Source: a virus
Length of the DNA: 25,272 bases
Virus record (IMG/VR): IMGVR_UViG_3300028550_004367
Span: 1 to 25,272 of that record
Reading direction: 5' to 3' (one strand)
Made by a program: the position numbers and the translations under genes. The notes beneath the pieces are model-generated. The model had not been told where the DNA came from. It did not search any database and saw only the letters and a list, made by a program, of their open reading frames with translations. The number at the start of each line of letters is the position of its first letter. The stretch's first letter is position 1. Shown here in pieces: positions 1-7,436 of this stretch.

Positions 1-245
1 CCTGGTTTAATAGGATAGTCAAATATCTTTTTGTAATCACCCACAAGTAAAATATCAATATCTATTACACAGATTGGTTCATCAATATCCAGCTGCATAC
101 CCCACATCTTATTCCATTGAAGGGTAACTTCTGGATGATACGGCTCATGAACCCATATAAAATTGTACTCAGGAAGTTTCTCTTCTAGGTAAACCTCATA
201 TTCTGGACCATATTTATCACCAATACGAATTGCTATGATATCCAT
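1..245 (-). CDS. GT-A glycosyltransferase-like protein, N-terminal part (cut by left edge)
   Basis: Partial gene: an ATG at 245 opens a frame that runs off the left edge after 81 codons. The visible part begins MDIIAIRIGDKYGPEYEVYL and contains CVIDIDILLVGDY, a hydrophobic strand followed by a D-x-D pair. That is the usual metal/nucleotide-sugar binding motif of GT-A fold glycosyltransferases. Start and layout resemble the complete glycosyltransferase at 2888-3595 (a GDKYG-x-EY block near residue 10, then DxD in front of an aspartate/lysine/phenylalanine helix), so the two are probably distant paralogues. The start overlaps the end of the preceding 449-residue gene by 13 bases, which suggests translational coupling. 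Donor sugar and acceptor cannot be read. The family call rests on about one third of a protein. Confidence 0.7.
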   Translation of the reverse strand, partial: MDIIAIRIGDKYGPEYEVYLEEKLPEYNFIWVHEPYHPEVTLQWNKMWGMQLDIDEPICVIDIDILLVGDYKKIFDYPIKP

Positions 246-1582
246 CTTCTATCCCACTGTTTGGTTGGTTGAGTTCCTTGAAACCAACAAATATTTGCCG
301 AGTTAATTAAAACTTGATGTAGTTTATTATATGAGTTTACCAACTCTTCCAGAGTATAGTATGCATGTGACATATGATAACTAAATATATTACTTGTGTC
401 AAAGAAAACATTTTTTCCCTTGACTTTTTCAGAAAGTTTGTTATAGTCTGGTGTTATAATATTCATTAACCAATACTCTATATCTTGTTCATTTAGCATT
501 TTCTCTTGAAGTTTTCTAAGATTTTCATGACTTCCCATAGAGCTTATTCTTTCAATCACGGCCGCATTTTTAGAATTATCAACTATATCTATTTTTTTCT
601 TTCGTTGTATTTCTGTATATGCATAAAGTTCGTCTAAAGACATATTCATTTCAACAATAGTTTTTTTCGTATCAATATTTTTCTGAGTGTAGTCATAGAA
701 AATTACTTCGCCATTAAAGTTCAACTTTTCAACAAGTAATTCAGTATTATAACCAGCAGTTGGTGAGAATATAATATCAAAATTTTCTGTCGGAATTTTA
801 TGAAAAGATTCTGTGTTGAAAAGATAGAAAACTGAATGAATACGAGTCATGAAACGACTAAAATAAAAATCTTTATGATCTACATTATCTAGGTCTTTCC
901 ATTCTTCATTATACCTAGTTTTATAATATGAAAATGATTTTCGAGTTCTCTCACTATGGTTAAAATTAATAATCAGCGGCCGACCTTTTGGTTTAATCCA
1001 CTGAGGTGTATAATCATCATGATAGTTTTCTATACTACGTTCATAATCATCCCATTTTTCATTTAGTCGTGGACAACCAATAGATTTCCACATATTTATA
1101 TTTAAATTTATATGTTGGTGATGTAGATAAGCTGGTTTATTAGGATGAGCCATAATATGACCCTTGCAGTATTCTTCTGATTCAACAAAATCAAAAAAAT
1201 CTGTGATAGTAGTTACTTGATTTGGTATTACTTTTTTTCCTGATTCAGAAAAATTTTTTCTCCACTTTTTATCAGTTGATATAGATGATATTATCATATC
1301 AAAAACCATACCAACAGATACAATCATTGCATGTGTATGAGTGCAGTTTTTCAATAAATCATTAACTTCGCTTCTATAACAGAACTGAACATCATGTCCT
1401 GATCCCGATCCAGTTAAACCACCAGATACCATGAGAGTTGTTGTTTGTGTTTGTTTCTCTATACCAAAATCCCATTCAAGTTTATCAGGATACACTACCA
1501 AAAATAAAAAATCAGGTTTCTTAATCTTTATATTTTTAGTTTTTAATTTCCAAAGACTTTTGAAATCTTCAAAGCTTTTCAT
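233..1582 (-). CDS. Conserved-looking phage protein of unknown function, possible Rossmann-like C-terminal half
   Basis: A 449-residue protein that I do not recognise. It has no signal peptide or membrane segment. The first half holds a Gly/Ser-rich loop (MVSGGLTGSGSGHD, about 51-64) and a histidine-rich stretch (AHPNKPAYLHHQHINLN, about 145-161). The second half has FDIIFSPTAGYNTELLVEKL followed about ten residues later by GEVIFYDYT. This strand-glycine turn-helix-strand-acid order loosely resembles a class I methyltransferase or other nucleotide-binding Rossmann fold. Near the end FFDTSNIFSYHMSHAYYT could form a further strand and active-site loop. The start codon is in a TAATG overlap with the upstream 2OG-oxygenase gene, and its 3' end overlaps the following glycosyltransferase by 13 bases. 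It is therefore embedded in an enzyme cassette and is probably an enzyme or partner in the same pathway. The fold is only a guess. Confidence 0.85.
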   Translation of the reverse strand: MKSFEDFKSLWKLKTKNIKIKKPDFLFLVVYPDKLEWDFGIEKQTQTTTLMVSGGLTGSGSGHDVQFCYRSEVNDLLKNCTHTHAMIVSVGMVFDMIISSISTDKKWRKNFSESGKKVIPNQVTTITDFFDFVESEEYCKGHIMAHPNKPAYLHHQHINLNINMWKSIGCPRLNEKWDDYERSIENYHDDYTPQWIKPKGRPLIINFNHSERTRKSFSYYKTRYNEEWKDLDNVDHKDFYFSRFMTRIHSVFYLFNTESFHKIPTENFDIIFSPTAGYNTELLVEKLNFNGEVIFYDYTQKNIDTKKTIVEMNMSLDELYAYTEIQRKKKIDIVDNSKNAAVIERISSMGSHENLRKLQEKMLNEQDIEYWLMNIITPDYNKLSEKVKGKNVFFDTSNIFSYHMSHAYYTLEELVNSYNKLHQVLINSANICWFQGTQPTKQWDRRWIS

Positions 1583-2271
1583 TAATCCAATTCCCTTAAT
1601 ACGTCCTTACCAAACTGTTTGACCATAGACCGTTTCATTAATTCAATTCTTTCTTTGTTTGAACCACCATGAACAATAAAATGAAAACGATTTTCAGATG
1701 AACTATTTAGTGCTTCATGAGTGACTCCATTATCAAACCAAAATCCAGTGCAGTTATCAAAGGGCAATTCTTCCTTTGTATCTACTCTTCTCAGATAACA
1801 ATTTTCTGGTTGATAGATTGATAAATTAATAGCAGCAGATATATTTCTTTGTCTACCTTCATTTATTCTCGCATCTGTAGCATCATGATGAGCATTAATA
1901 CTTCCACCGGGCTTTATTAACATGAACCGACAACGCCTGTAATGTTTATGTGGAAAGTATTCCAACCACCTCTTCATCTCTGGCGCAACTTCAGCAACTT
2001 CAGTCCATCCCCACTTCACTGTATCTTCGGTATAATCATGACCAGTTGGATTCATAGTATTGCGCCAACCCAAAGACGTATCAATTTCATTCTCATGAAC
2101 AAATCCATGTATTGAAGAAGAAAACCATTCACCACCATCTTGTAGTCTATGCTCTACAAAAAATCCTTCATCATATACTGTTTGGGCTTCTTTAATGATT
2201 ACCTCTGGTATTTCTAAATCTATTTTTAGATACCAAATATCATTTTTCCTACACCATTCTATTGGATTCAT
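1582..2271 (-). CDS. 2OG-Fe(II) oxygenase, aspartyl/asparaginyl beta-hydroxylase-like
   Basis: A 229-residue protein with the double-stranded beta-helix signature of 2-oxoglutarate/iron-dependent hydroxylases. RFMLIKPGGSINAHHDATD (about 115-133) gives the strand and HxD pair (H128, D130). AAINLSIYQPENC follows (about 146-158). GFWFDNGVTHEALN (about 176-189) supplies the distal histidine H185, and ENRFHFIVHG (about 193-202) carries R195, the likely 2OG-carboxylate ligand. The order and the P-G-x-x-x-x-H-x-D spacing fit the Asp/Asn beta-hydroxylase branch (Asp_Arg_Hydrox family). The N-terminal 100 residues are less conserved-looking. It would hydroxylate a protein side chain or small molecule using O2 and 2OG; the substrate is unknown. 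Its ATG overlaps the preceding methyltransferase stop (ATGA) and its stop overlaps the next start (TAATG), so these genes are likely translated together. Such oxygenases are common in marine T4-like phages. Confidence 0.88.
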   Translation of the reverse strand: MNPIEWCRKNDIWYLKIDLEIPEVIIKEAQTVYDEGFFVEHRLQDGGEWFSSSIHGFVHENEIDTSLGWRNTMNPTGHDYTEDTVKWGWTEVAEVAPEMKRWLEYFPHKHYRRCRFMLIKPGGSINAHHDATDARINEGRQRNISAAINLSIYQPENCYLRRVDTKEELPFDNCTGFWFDNGVTHEALNSSSENRFHFIVHGGSNKERIELMKRSMVKQFGKDVLRELD

Positions 2272-2900
2272 CTTCCAATAACCATGTATCTTGTCATACC
2301 ATTAGATAATTGTTTTTCGCCGCTATACATTACATCAACCATATTGGCTTGATCAGTTAATTCATCAACACTATCCACACAATTAATATGATCATCATAT
2401 TGTCTGTCATTGGATGATTGTAATATATATAGAGGATTTTTTAAAATCGATTCATTTATTTTTCTAAATTTCCACATTGGATACATATGCTCACATGAAC
2501 AATTGATTATCGTATCTTCACCGTATTGTATTTTATGTATTTTATCAAACATAACATTTCTAATTCGTATTTTATATTTTTCTTCTTCTTTATATCTTTT
2601 ATTAAATTTATAACTTAGTTGTTTAACATTCTGATCAATTTCAAAGTTTTCTACCCACTCTACAGATTCAAAATTATCATACAAAAGAGGAACGATATAT
2701 TGTGCAAACCACCCAGCAAGTATTGCAACTCTTTTTGGTTTAATTTCTAACTTAATTAATTCTTGGATTATCCACAACTTACTTTCTAATTGAGATTGAT
2801 TCATAGAATCCATTGCTCGTTTGAACAAATATGATTCTGAATTTGATAATGCGTTTTTCCAATCGTTAGCTAACTCAGGTGTATATTTTAAATATTCCAT
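2268..2900 (-). CDS. Class I SAM-dependent methyltransferase-like protein
   Basis: A 210-residue protein. Residues 57-70 (RVAILAGWFAQYIV) form the first strand and glycine loop, in a GW-type version rather than the usual ExGxGxG. NFEIDQN (85-91) is the second strand with the acidic residue expected to hold the SAM ribose. DTIINCSCEHMYPMW (129-143) is the motif IV-like strand and catalytic loop, and YILQSSNDRQYDDHINCVDS follows. The C-terminus MTRYMVIGR is a typical last strand. I recognise this combination (G-W loop, N-x-SCEH, LQS-N, TR-x-M-x-IGR) from a methyltransferase family seen in phages and bacteria; substrates are not established as far as I know. Its start overlaps the upstream glycosyltransferase by 13 bases and its stop overlaps the hydroxylase start. 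Context suggests methylation of a sugar or other product handled by the cassette. Confidence 0.8.
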   Translation of the reverse strand: MEYLKYTPELANDWKNALSNSESYLFKRAMDSMNQSQLESKLWIIQELIKLEIKPKRVAILAGWFAQYIVPLLYDNFESVEWVENFEIDQNVKQLSYKFNKRYKEEEKYKIRIRNVMFDKIHKIQYGEDTIINCSCEHMYPMWKFRKINESILKNPLYILQSSNDRQYDDHINCVDSVDELTDQANMVDVMYSGEKQLSNGMTRYMVIGR

Positions 2901-3595
2901 AAAGATTTTAACTCTTCAACATCATTAGTTTCTCCACTATTATTAAACAGACAAACTTTGCATTCTTTACGTAATTTTTTAGATTCAATATCGTCAGGAA
3001 ATACGTTTCCTTTATACCAAGAATAAATATCTCCAATAGGAAAAACATTAAAGAAAGATTTATCTCCATACATATCATAGAAGAAATGGTTTAGATAATT
3101 ATCTATAGTTGGATATGTGAAAAATATAGTGTCTATATTTTTTTCAATATGATTATATACTTCTATTAATTGATTACTATTCCACCGAATGATGGATGAG
3201 TTTATTGGTGTAGATTTAAACCTTGCGAAGTTTTTTTTACATACTTCAATATCATTCCACCACCCATGAACAATCCAAGGATTATCCATAGGTAATTCAA
3301 AGAAATATTTTAAGTCTTGGTGAATAATTACATCAAGGTCAAGGTATAAAAAGTTTTTACCTGTGATGCCGAGTTGGCTTTCATTAAACATATAAAATTT
3401 TCTATATGCCCAAAACTTTCCATTTTCATAGGAGTCCCAAGTTGTGGGAAGTTGCCGGTCATAATCTTCTGTCGGTTTATCTGTTAAACAATAAAAATTA
3501 AAAGGAACTGAACAGTTCTCTTCGCATTGTTGTTTCAGTTTCTCAACGTATTCTTTACCATACTTATCGCCCCAATTAACACATAATATATTCAT
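2888..3595 (-). CDS. GT-A fold glycosyltransferase-like protein
   Basis: A complete 235-residue protein that begins with a Rossmann-type strand (MNILCVNWGDKYG). At 82-95 it carries FLYLDLDVIIHQDL, where D86-x-D88 is the DxD metal/nucleotide-sugar motif at the end of a hydrophobic strand. A conserved-looking FWAYRKFYMF lies before it (61-70), and NSSIIRWN (about 132-139) and a tryptophan-rich segment follow, all typical of small phage and capsule-type glycosyltransferases. There is no signal peptide or membrane helix, so it is presumably cytoplasmic. An AGAGGA ribosome binding site lies about 9 bases before the ATG, and the gap to the upstream gene is 15 bases. It is the first gene of the overlapping enzyme cassette. 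The partial gene at 1-245 has the same N-terminal layout. Acceptor (fibre protein, host glycan or DNA) cannot be inferred from sequence. Confidence 0.82.
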   Translation of the reverse strand: MNILCVNWGDKYGKEYVEKLKQQCEENCSVPFNFYCLTDKPTEDYDRQLPTTWDSYENGKFWAYRKFYMFNESQLGITGKNFLYLDLDVIIHQDLKYFFELPMDNPWIVHGWWNDIEVCKKNFARFKSTPINSSIIRWNSNQLIEVYNHIEKNIDTIFFTYPTIDNYLNHFFYDMYGDKSFFNVFPIGDIYSWYKGNVFPDDIESKKLRKECKVCLFNNSGETNDVEELKSLWNI

Positions 3596-3610
3596 AATAT
3601 AAATCCTCTT

Positions 3611-4090
3611 TTAGAAAAATGATGCGTATGCTTTAATAGCCTCCAGTGGAGTTTCTGCTTTACGAATATCAGTTTTTGATGTTCTTTTTTTGCTTTTCTT
3701 CACAACTTCTTGTTCAAACATTTTTAATTTTAATTTAAAAAGAGTATCTTTATGATCATTATTTTCTGAATTAAATTCAAAAATAATATTCAAACTATCA
3801 TTTTGATTTACGCCATGATCAGATTCAATATTATTTCTTTGAGCATAATCATTAAAAGCTTCCCTAAATTCCTCACGAAACTCTTCATGACGAACCTGAG
3901 TACGTTTATCTATATCCTCATAAGAAACTTCTTTTGCAAAATCTCTCCACTGCTCATCTGCTTCATCTACCAAAATGTAATGTTCTCTAACAAGACCATC
4001 ATCTGGGTTCGTCCACAAAACTGCAACAGTATCCAGTTCTGGATTGCTGTAATAATAATCTGTAATTTTATCTGACCATGAATATGACAT
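3611..4090 (-). CDS. Charged hypothetical protein between fibre genes and enzyme cassette
   Basis: A 159-residue protein I cannot assign. The N-terminal third has aromatic/strand character (SYSWSDKITDYYY; VAVLWTNPDDG; EHYILVDEAD). The middle (about 60-85) is a strongly charged helix with repeated EEFRE-type steps. The C-terminal part is lysine-rich (VVKKSKKRTSKTD) and ends LEAIKAYASFF. There is no signal peptide or membrane segment. A GGGAG ribosome binding site is placed 7-8 bases before the ATG. It lies 27 bases after the 314-residue structural gene and 15 bases before the glycosyltransferase. The position next to fibre genes would fit an assembly helper or accessory virion protein, but nothing in the sequence proves this. 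Confidence 0.8.
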   Translation of the reverse strand: MSYSWSDKITDYYYSNPELDTVAVLWTNPDDGLVREHYILVDEADEQWRDFAKEVSYEDIDKRTQVRHEEFREEFREAFNDYAQRNNIESDHGVNQNDSLNIIFEFNSENNDHKDTLFKLKLKMFEQEVVKKSKKRTSKTDIRKAETPLEAIKAYASFF

Positions 4091-4117
4091 TAATATCTCC
4101 CACTCTCTATATACATA

Positions 4118-5062
4118 TTAACCACCTTTAGCAATTCTAAGATTATAGGTTGTTATTGTTGCTGCTGAACCATCTGGAAATTCCTGTGAACGATAATCAT
4201 CACCAACTTGTCTCCTTGTATAATTACCATTACCATTAAGACGAGTATCAACTATAGCAGTTCCTCTTGTGGCACCACCAGACGTTGCCATTGTGTATAC
4301 AATTTTTTGGCCACTAGTATTAGCAGTATCAAAACGTATCCAATTTCCTATGAGACTTTTCATAGTGGCAGTGGCACCTTCTATCAGGTTGGCGTCACCA
4401 TCGATAAGTAAAAGGTTTCTTGATGGAGTGCTATCTGCACCATCCCTTCTGTGAAGAAAGTAATTCGTTATTGTTGTTGGTTGATCAAGTGTCTCTGGAA
4501 TACCAGCAGAACTATACGCACCCACGTCTGCGCGTGTATCAGTGAATATTGCGGTAGTAGATACATTAGTATATCCTGATGCTGCTGATGAAGATGTAGT
4601 AACAGTATAAGTTCCACCCGTATTGTTTGATTCTGAGCTTGCTATCATTAGATCAATCGCAGGTTCAACAAAAGTATCTTTAAAATCTGCAAGATTCATT
4701 GCAACAATCGACCCACTACCATCATAATAAACTGGCATAGTTATTCCATTATCAGCAGTTTGGCCAACCCCACTTGTAGTATACGTATTATCAACCCTGT
4801 CATATGAAACTGTTACTGTTCCCGGTTCAGCAGTAGAACTTTCAGCAACATAAGCATCATTGGCTTGTGATGTGGCACCAGCTTTCTTTCTCGTATCAGA
4901 CATAGCAGCAAGATCACCCGCCTCACTACTACTAACTGTAAGTACAGCAGTTGGTCCACTGGCGTAAACAAAAATTGCTGCAGCTTGCCATTCAACAATT
5001 TCACCAGCAGTCATCTCTTGAAGATTTCCACTATTAAACCATAGAGGTGATCTAGCAGTCAT
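4118..5062 (-). CDS. Virion structural protein of the marine T4-like phage type, fibre-associated
   Basis: A 314-residue, Ser/Thr/Gly/Ala-rich protein without recognisable enzymatic motifs. The N-terminus MTARSPLWFNSGNLQEMTAG is one I associate with a structural protein widespread in marine T4-like phages. The rest alternates short beta segments and small-residue loops (SSAASGYTNVSTTAIFTDTR; GVGQTADNGITMPVYYDG) and ends with NLRIAKGG, consistent with a beta-rich extracellular virion part. The ATG lies 9 bases after the stop of the 107-residue gene, and the ribosome binding site is weak, so coupling is likely. Its place directly after the S74 fibre and before the decoration enzymes suggests a role in fibres or their attachment. 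The function is not experimentally supported from sequence alone. Confidence 0.75.
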   Translation of the reverse strand: MTARSPLWFNSGNLQEMTAGEIVEWQAAAIFVYASGPTAVLTVSSSEAGDLAAMSDTRKKAGATSQANDAYVAESSTAEPGTVTVSYDRVDNTYTTSGVGQTADNGITMPVYYDGSGSIVAMNLADFKDTFVEPAIDLMIASSESNNTGGTYTVTTSSSAASGYTNVSTTAIFTDTRADVGAYSSAGIPETLDQPTTITNYFLHRRDGADSTPSRNLLLIDGDANLIEGATATMKSLIGNWIRFDTANTSGQKIVYTMATSGGATRGTAIVDTRLNGNGNYTRRQVGDDYRSQEFPDGSAATITTYNLRIAKGG

Positions 5063-5071
5063 TGTATTTAT

Positions 5072-5395
5072 TTACCATGGAACCGCAGCGCTTGTAGGTG
5101 ATACGGGAGGTGTGATCATAGAATTAATTTGTCCTTCCACACATGATTGTGCACTAGTTATTCCGTTTGTACCGAGTTCAACATTAACCCATCCTAAAAC
5201 AGCAGATTGTGTTAAACTAGCGTAAGCTACAAAAGTAGCGCTACTTACTTCGGTAAATTTAACAAATCCATCTATCTCAGCAGTGCGGGTGCCGTCGGTG
5301 CCGCTGCACAACCAATGTGCGCTTACAACAAAGTTTTCGGATGGTGACTGTAAAACGGACATGTCTTTAACAGTCCAAGTGTATGTAATTGCCAT
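5072..5395 (-). CDS. Small conserved marine-phage protein, probable structural or fibre-associated
   Basis: A 107-residue protein that starts MAITYTWTVKDMSV and continues with a strand-rich core: VVSAHWLCSGTDGTRTAEID, then FVKFTEVSS, then AVLGWVNVELG. The order of a short tryptophan strand, a TDG turn and a final W-V strand resembles a small family found beside fibre and structural genes in marine phages (I recall it as a DUF, possibly DUF7936, but cannot verify). The C-terminal tail PPVSPTSAAVPW is proline-rich. An AAGGA-type ribosome binding site stands about 10 bases before the ATG, and the gap to the upstream fibre gene is 6 bases. It is probably co-translated with the fibre. An accessory or assembly role is an inference from position. 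Confidence 0.7.
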   Translation of the reverse strand: MAITYTWTVKDMSVLQSPSENFVVSAHWLCSGTDGTRTAEIDGFVKFTEVSSATFVAYASLTQSAVLGWVNVELGTNGITSAQSCVEGQINSMITPPVSPTSAAVPW

Positions 5396-5401
5396 GAGTG
5401 T

Positions 5402-7435
5402 CTATCCTTCTAAGATTATAATTCTTGCAGTTAATGCTTCAATTAAAATGTTTTGTTCTTGTATTGCTTTCACTAGCATTGGCACTAATGCCCCCGGTGC
5501 TACCTGTTGAGTTCCATCGGGGTCTTCGTGCCAGACATTGTGACCATTAACAACATCTGAATGAGAGTCAATAACTGTTTTAACTTCTTGGGCTATAAAT
5601 CCATGATGAGTATTACCCTCTCCATATATAGGTTCTGAAGAATCCGCATCATATTGAGGCAGGTTGCTTTCAACAGCATTTTTAAGTTGCCATTTAAATG
5701 TAACAGGGCGTAAATCTTTAATAAACTCTAAACCTGCTGTAGATGTTGCAACATCTTTTTTAAGTCTTGCATCAGAATCAGCAGACCATGAGGAATCAGA
5801 GCCATCAAGTCCCAGAGTGGCATGCCCGCCAGCTGTTCCAATTCTTATTGTGTTTGTACCGCCTCCTATGGTGCTTGACCCTATTACTATTTCAGAGTCC
5901 ACGCCAACAGCACTAGGTGCTAGGTTATAACCCAAGGCGGTGTTGAGGTCGCCAGTGGTTAAGTTGTCATGACATATAGTACCAATTAGAGTGTTTTCAT
6001 GACCAGTGGTGACGGCAGTTCCAGCGCCTTTACCCACAGCTGTGTTGTTGGGAGCGTCAGTGTTGTTGTCTAGTGCCAAACTTCCAACAGCGGTGTTGTT
6101 AATGCCAGTAGTGTTGACACCCAGTGTATTAAATCCAATGGCGGTGTTGTTGTCAGCGTCAGTGTTAGCGTCTAGTGCCTTACTTCCAACAGCGGTGTTG
6201 CTATGACCTTCAGTGTTGGCAGTCATTGAGTTATATCCAACAGCAGTGTTGTCGTTAGACTCAACGTTAGCATCTAATGCCCGACTTCCAACAGCGGTGT
6301 TGTTAGCACCAGTAGTGTTGGCAAGCAGTGCAACATATCCAACAGCGGTGTTGCCGGTAGCGGTGATGTTAGCACCTAAAGCATCTTTACCAACGGCAAC
6401 GTTCTGGGTACCAGTAGTGTTAGCGTCTAGGGCCAAAGCCCCAACAGCGGTATTGTCGTCAGCGGTGGTGTTAGCACCTAAAGCACTTATGCCAACAGCT
6501 GTGTTGCTATCACCTGCGGTGTTAAGAAGCAAAGCATTTGTACCCAAAGCAGCGTTGCTATGCCCGTCGATGTTGGATCCCATCGCACTAGAGCCAATAG
6601 CTGTGTTGCTGGCACCTGTGGTATTAACATCTAGAGCCGACGCTCCAACAGCAGTGTTGCTGTCAGCGGTGGTGTTGGCGCTTAAAGTAGATTTACCAAC
6701 GGCAACGTTCTGGGTACCAGTAGTGTTAGCGTCTAGGGCCAAAGCCCCAACAGCGGTATTGTCGTCAGCGGTGGTGTTGGCACCTAAAGCACTTATGCCA
6801 ATGGCAACGTTGCTATCACCTGTAGTGTTAAGAGACAAAGCATTTGTACCCAAAGCAGCGTTGCTATGTCCTGTGATGTTGGATCCCATCGCACTAGCGC
6901 CAACAGCTGTGTTGCTGGCACCTGTGGTATTAACGTCTAGGGCCAAAGCCCCAACAGCAGTGTTGCTGTTAGCAGTGGTGTTAGCACCTAAAGCACTTAT
7001 GCCAACAGCTGTGTTGCTATCACCTGTGGTGTTAAGAAGCAAAGCATTTGTACCCAAAGCAGAGTTGCTATGCCCGTCGATGTTGGATCCCATAGCACTA
7101 GCGCCAATAGCTGTGTTGCTGGCACCTGTGGTATTAACATCTAGTGCCTGACTTCCAACAGCAGTGTTGTTGCTAGCGGTGGTGTTGACACCCAGTGCAT
7201 TAAATCCAATGGCAACATTGTCGTCTCCGGTAGTAATCGATGAACCTGCTTCATCTCCAACCAAAACATTACGAAGTGATCCGCTTTGTAATGATAAACC
7301 TGCATTGCTACCTGATGTGAAGTTTGAAGTTCCACCTGTGGTACCTCCTACATCTGAACGCAAAGTGTTAAATTCTTGTCTAAATCTTTCTAAACTATCT
7401 GATGCACCAACTGCAGCTGCTGTTATTGTAACCAT
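5402..7435 (-). CDS. Tail fibre with 17-residue beta-roll repeats and C-terminal S74 chaperone domain
   Basis: A 677-residue fibre protein. Residues 1-72 form an N-terminal part with a short helix (SLERFRQEFNTLRSD) that may attach to the virion. Residues 73-514 are 26 consecutive 17-residue repeats of the form NTAVGxxALxxNTTGxS, resembling the left-handed beta-roll head repeats of YadA-type trimeric adhesins. From about 550 the SADSDARLKKDV motif opens a peptidase S74 (endosialidase-type intramolecular chaperone) domain, with FIKDLRPVTFKW (572-583), HHGFIAQEVK (610-619) and a C-terminal helix (about 648-677). In this family the chaperone folds the trimer and cuts itself off at the serine before the aspartate, here S554/D555. 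Host-receptor binding is the expected role. The repeat DNA is clearly richer in G+C than the surroundings and contains duplicated blocks. Confidence 0.9.
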   Translation of the reverse strand: MVTITAAAVGASDSLERFRQEFNTLRSDVGGTTGGTSNFTSGSNAGLSLQSGSLRNVLVGDEAGSSITTGDDNVAIGFNALGVNTTASNNTAVGSQALDVNTTGASNTAIGASAMGSNIDGHSNSALGTNALLLNTTGDSNTAVGISALGANTTANSNTAVGALALDVNTTGASNTAVGASAMGSNITGHSNAALGTNALSLNTTGDSNVAIGISALGANTTADDNTAVGALALDANTTGTQNVAVGKSTLSANTTADSNTAVGASALDVNTTGASNTAIGSSAMGSNIDGHSNAALGTNALLLNTAGDSNTAVGISALGANTTADDNTAVGALALDANTTGTQNVAVGKDALGANITATGNTAVGYVALLANTTGANNTAVGSRALDANVESNDNTAVGYNSMTANTEGHSNTAVGSKALDANTDADNNTAIGFNTLGVNTTGINNTAVGSLALDNNTDAPNNTAVGKGAGTAVTTGHENTLIGTICHDNLTTGDLNTALGYNLAPSAVGVDSEIVIGSSTIGGGTNTIRIGTAGGHATLGLDGSDSSWSADSDARLKKDVATSTAGLEFIKDLRPVTFKWQLKNAVESNLPQYDADSSEPIYGEGNTHHGFIAQEVKTVIDSHSDVVNGHNVWHEDPDGTQQVAPGALVPMLVKAIQEQNILIEALTARIIILEG
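5894..7219 (-). repeat. 26 tandem 51-base units encoding the fibre beta-roll
   Basis: Twenty-six in-frame units of 51 bases (17 codons), each starting at an Asn codon. They form larger blocks. Units 2-5 (6965-7168), 6-9 (6761-6964) and 12-15 (6455-6658) are near-copies of one four-unit block. Units 10-11 (6659-6760) and 16-17 (6353-6454) are copies of a two-unit block. Stretches 306 bases apart are almost identical, for instance around 6412-6480 and 6718-6786. This points to recent unequal exchange or slippage. Units 18-26 are more diverged. Confidence 0.95.
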
Positions 7436-7436
7436 T

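Noticed and set aside
1093-1100. Exact TATAAATA on the minus strand inside the 449-residue gene
   Set aside because: It lies within coding sequence with no gene start 20-25 bases downstream. Chance matches are expected in such AT-rich DNA.
5065-5072. AATAAATA on the minus strand before the 314-residue gene
   Set aside because: Only 3 bases from the start codon, so transcription would begin inside the gene.
6213-7151. Long plus-strand open frame (312 codons) opposite the fibre repeats
   Set aside because: It exists because the 51-base repeats avoid stops in that frame too. The product is a monotonous Ala/Pro/Leu/Val repeat with no independent start signal.
5894-7219. CRISPR array suggested by regular repeats
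   Set aside because: Repeats are contiguous 51-base coding units in frame with no unique spacers.
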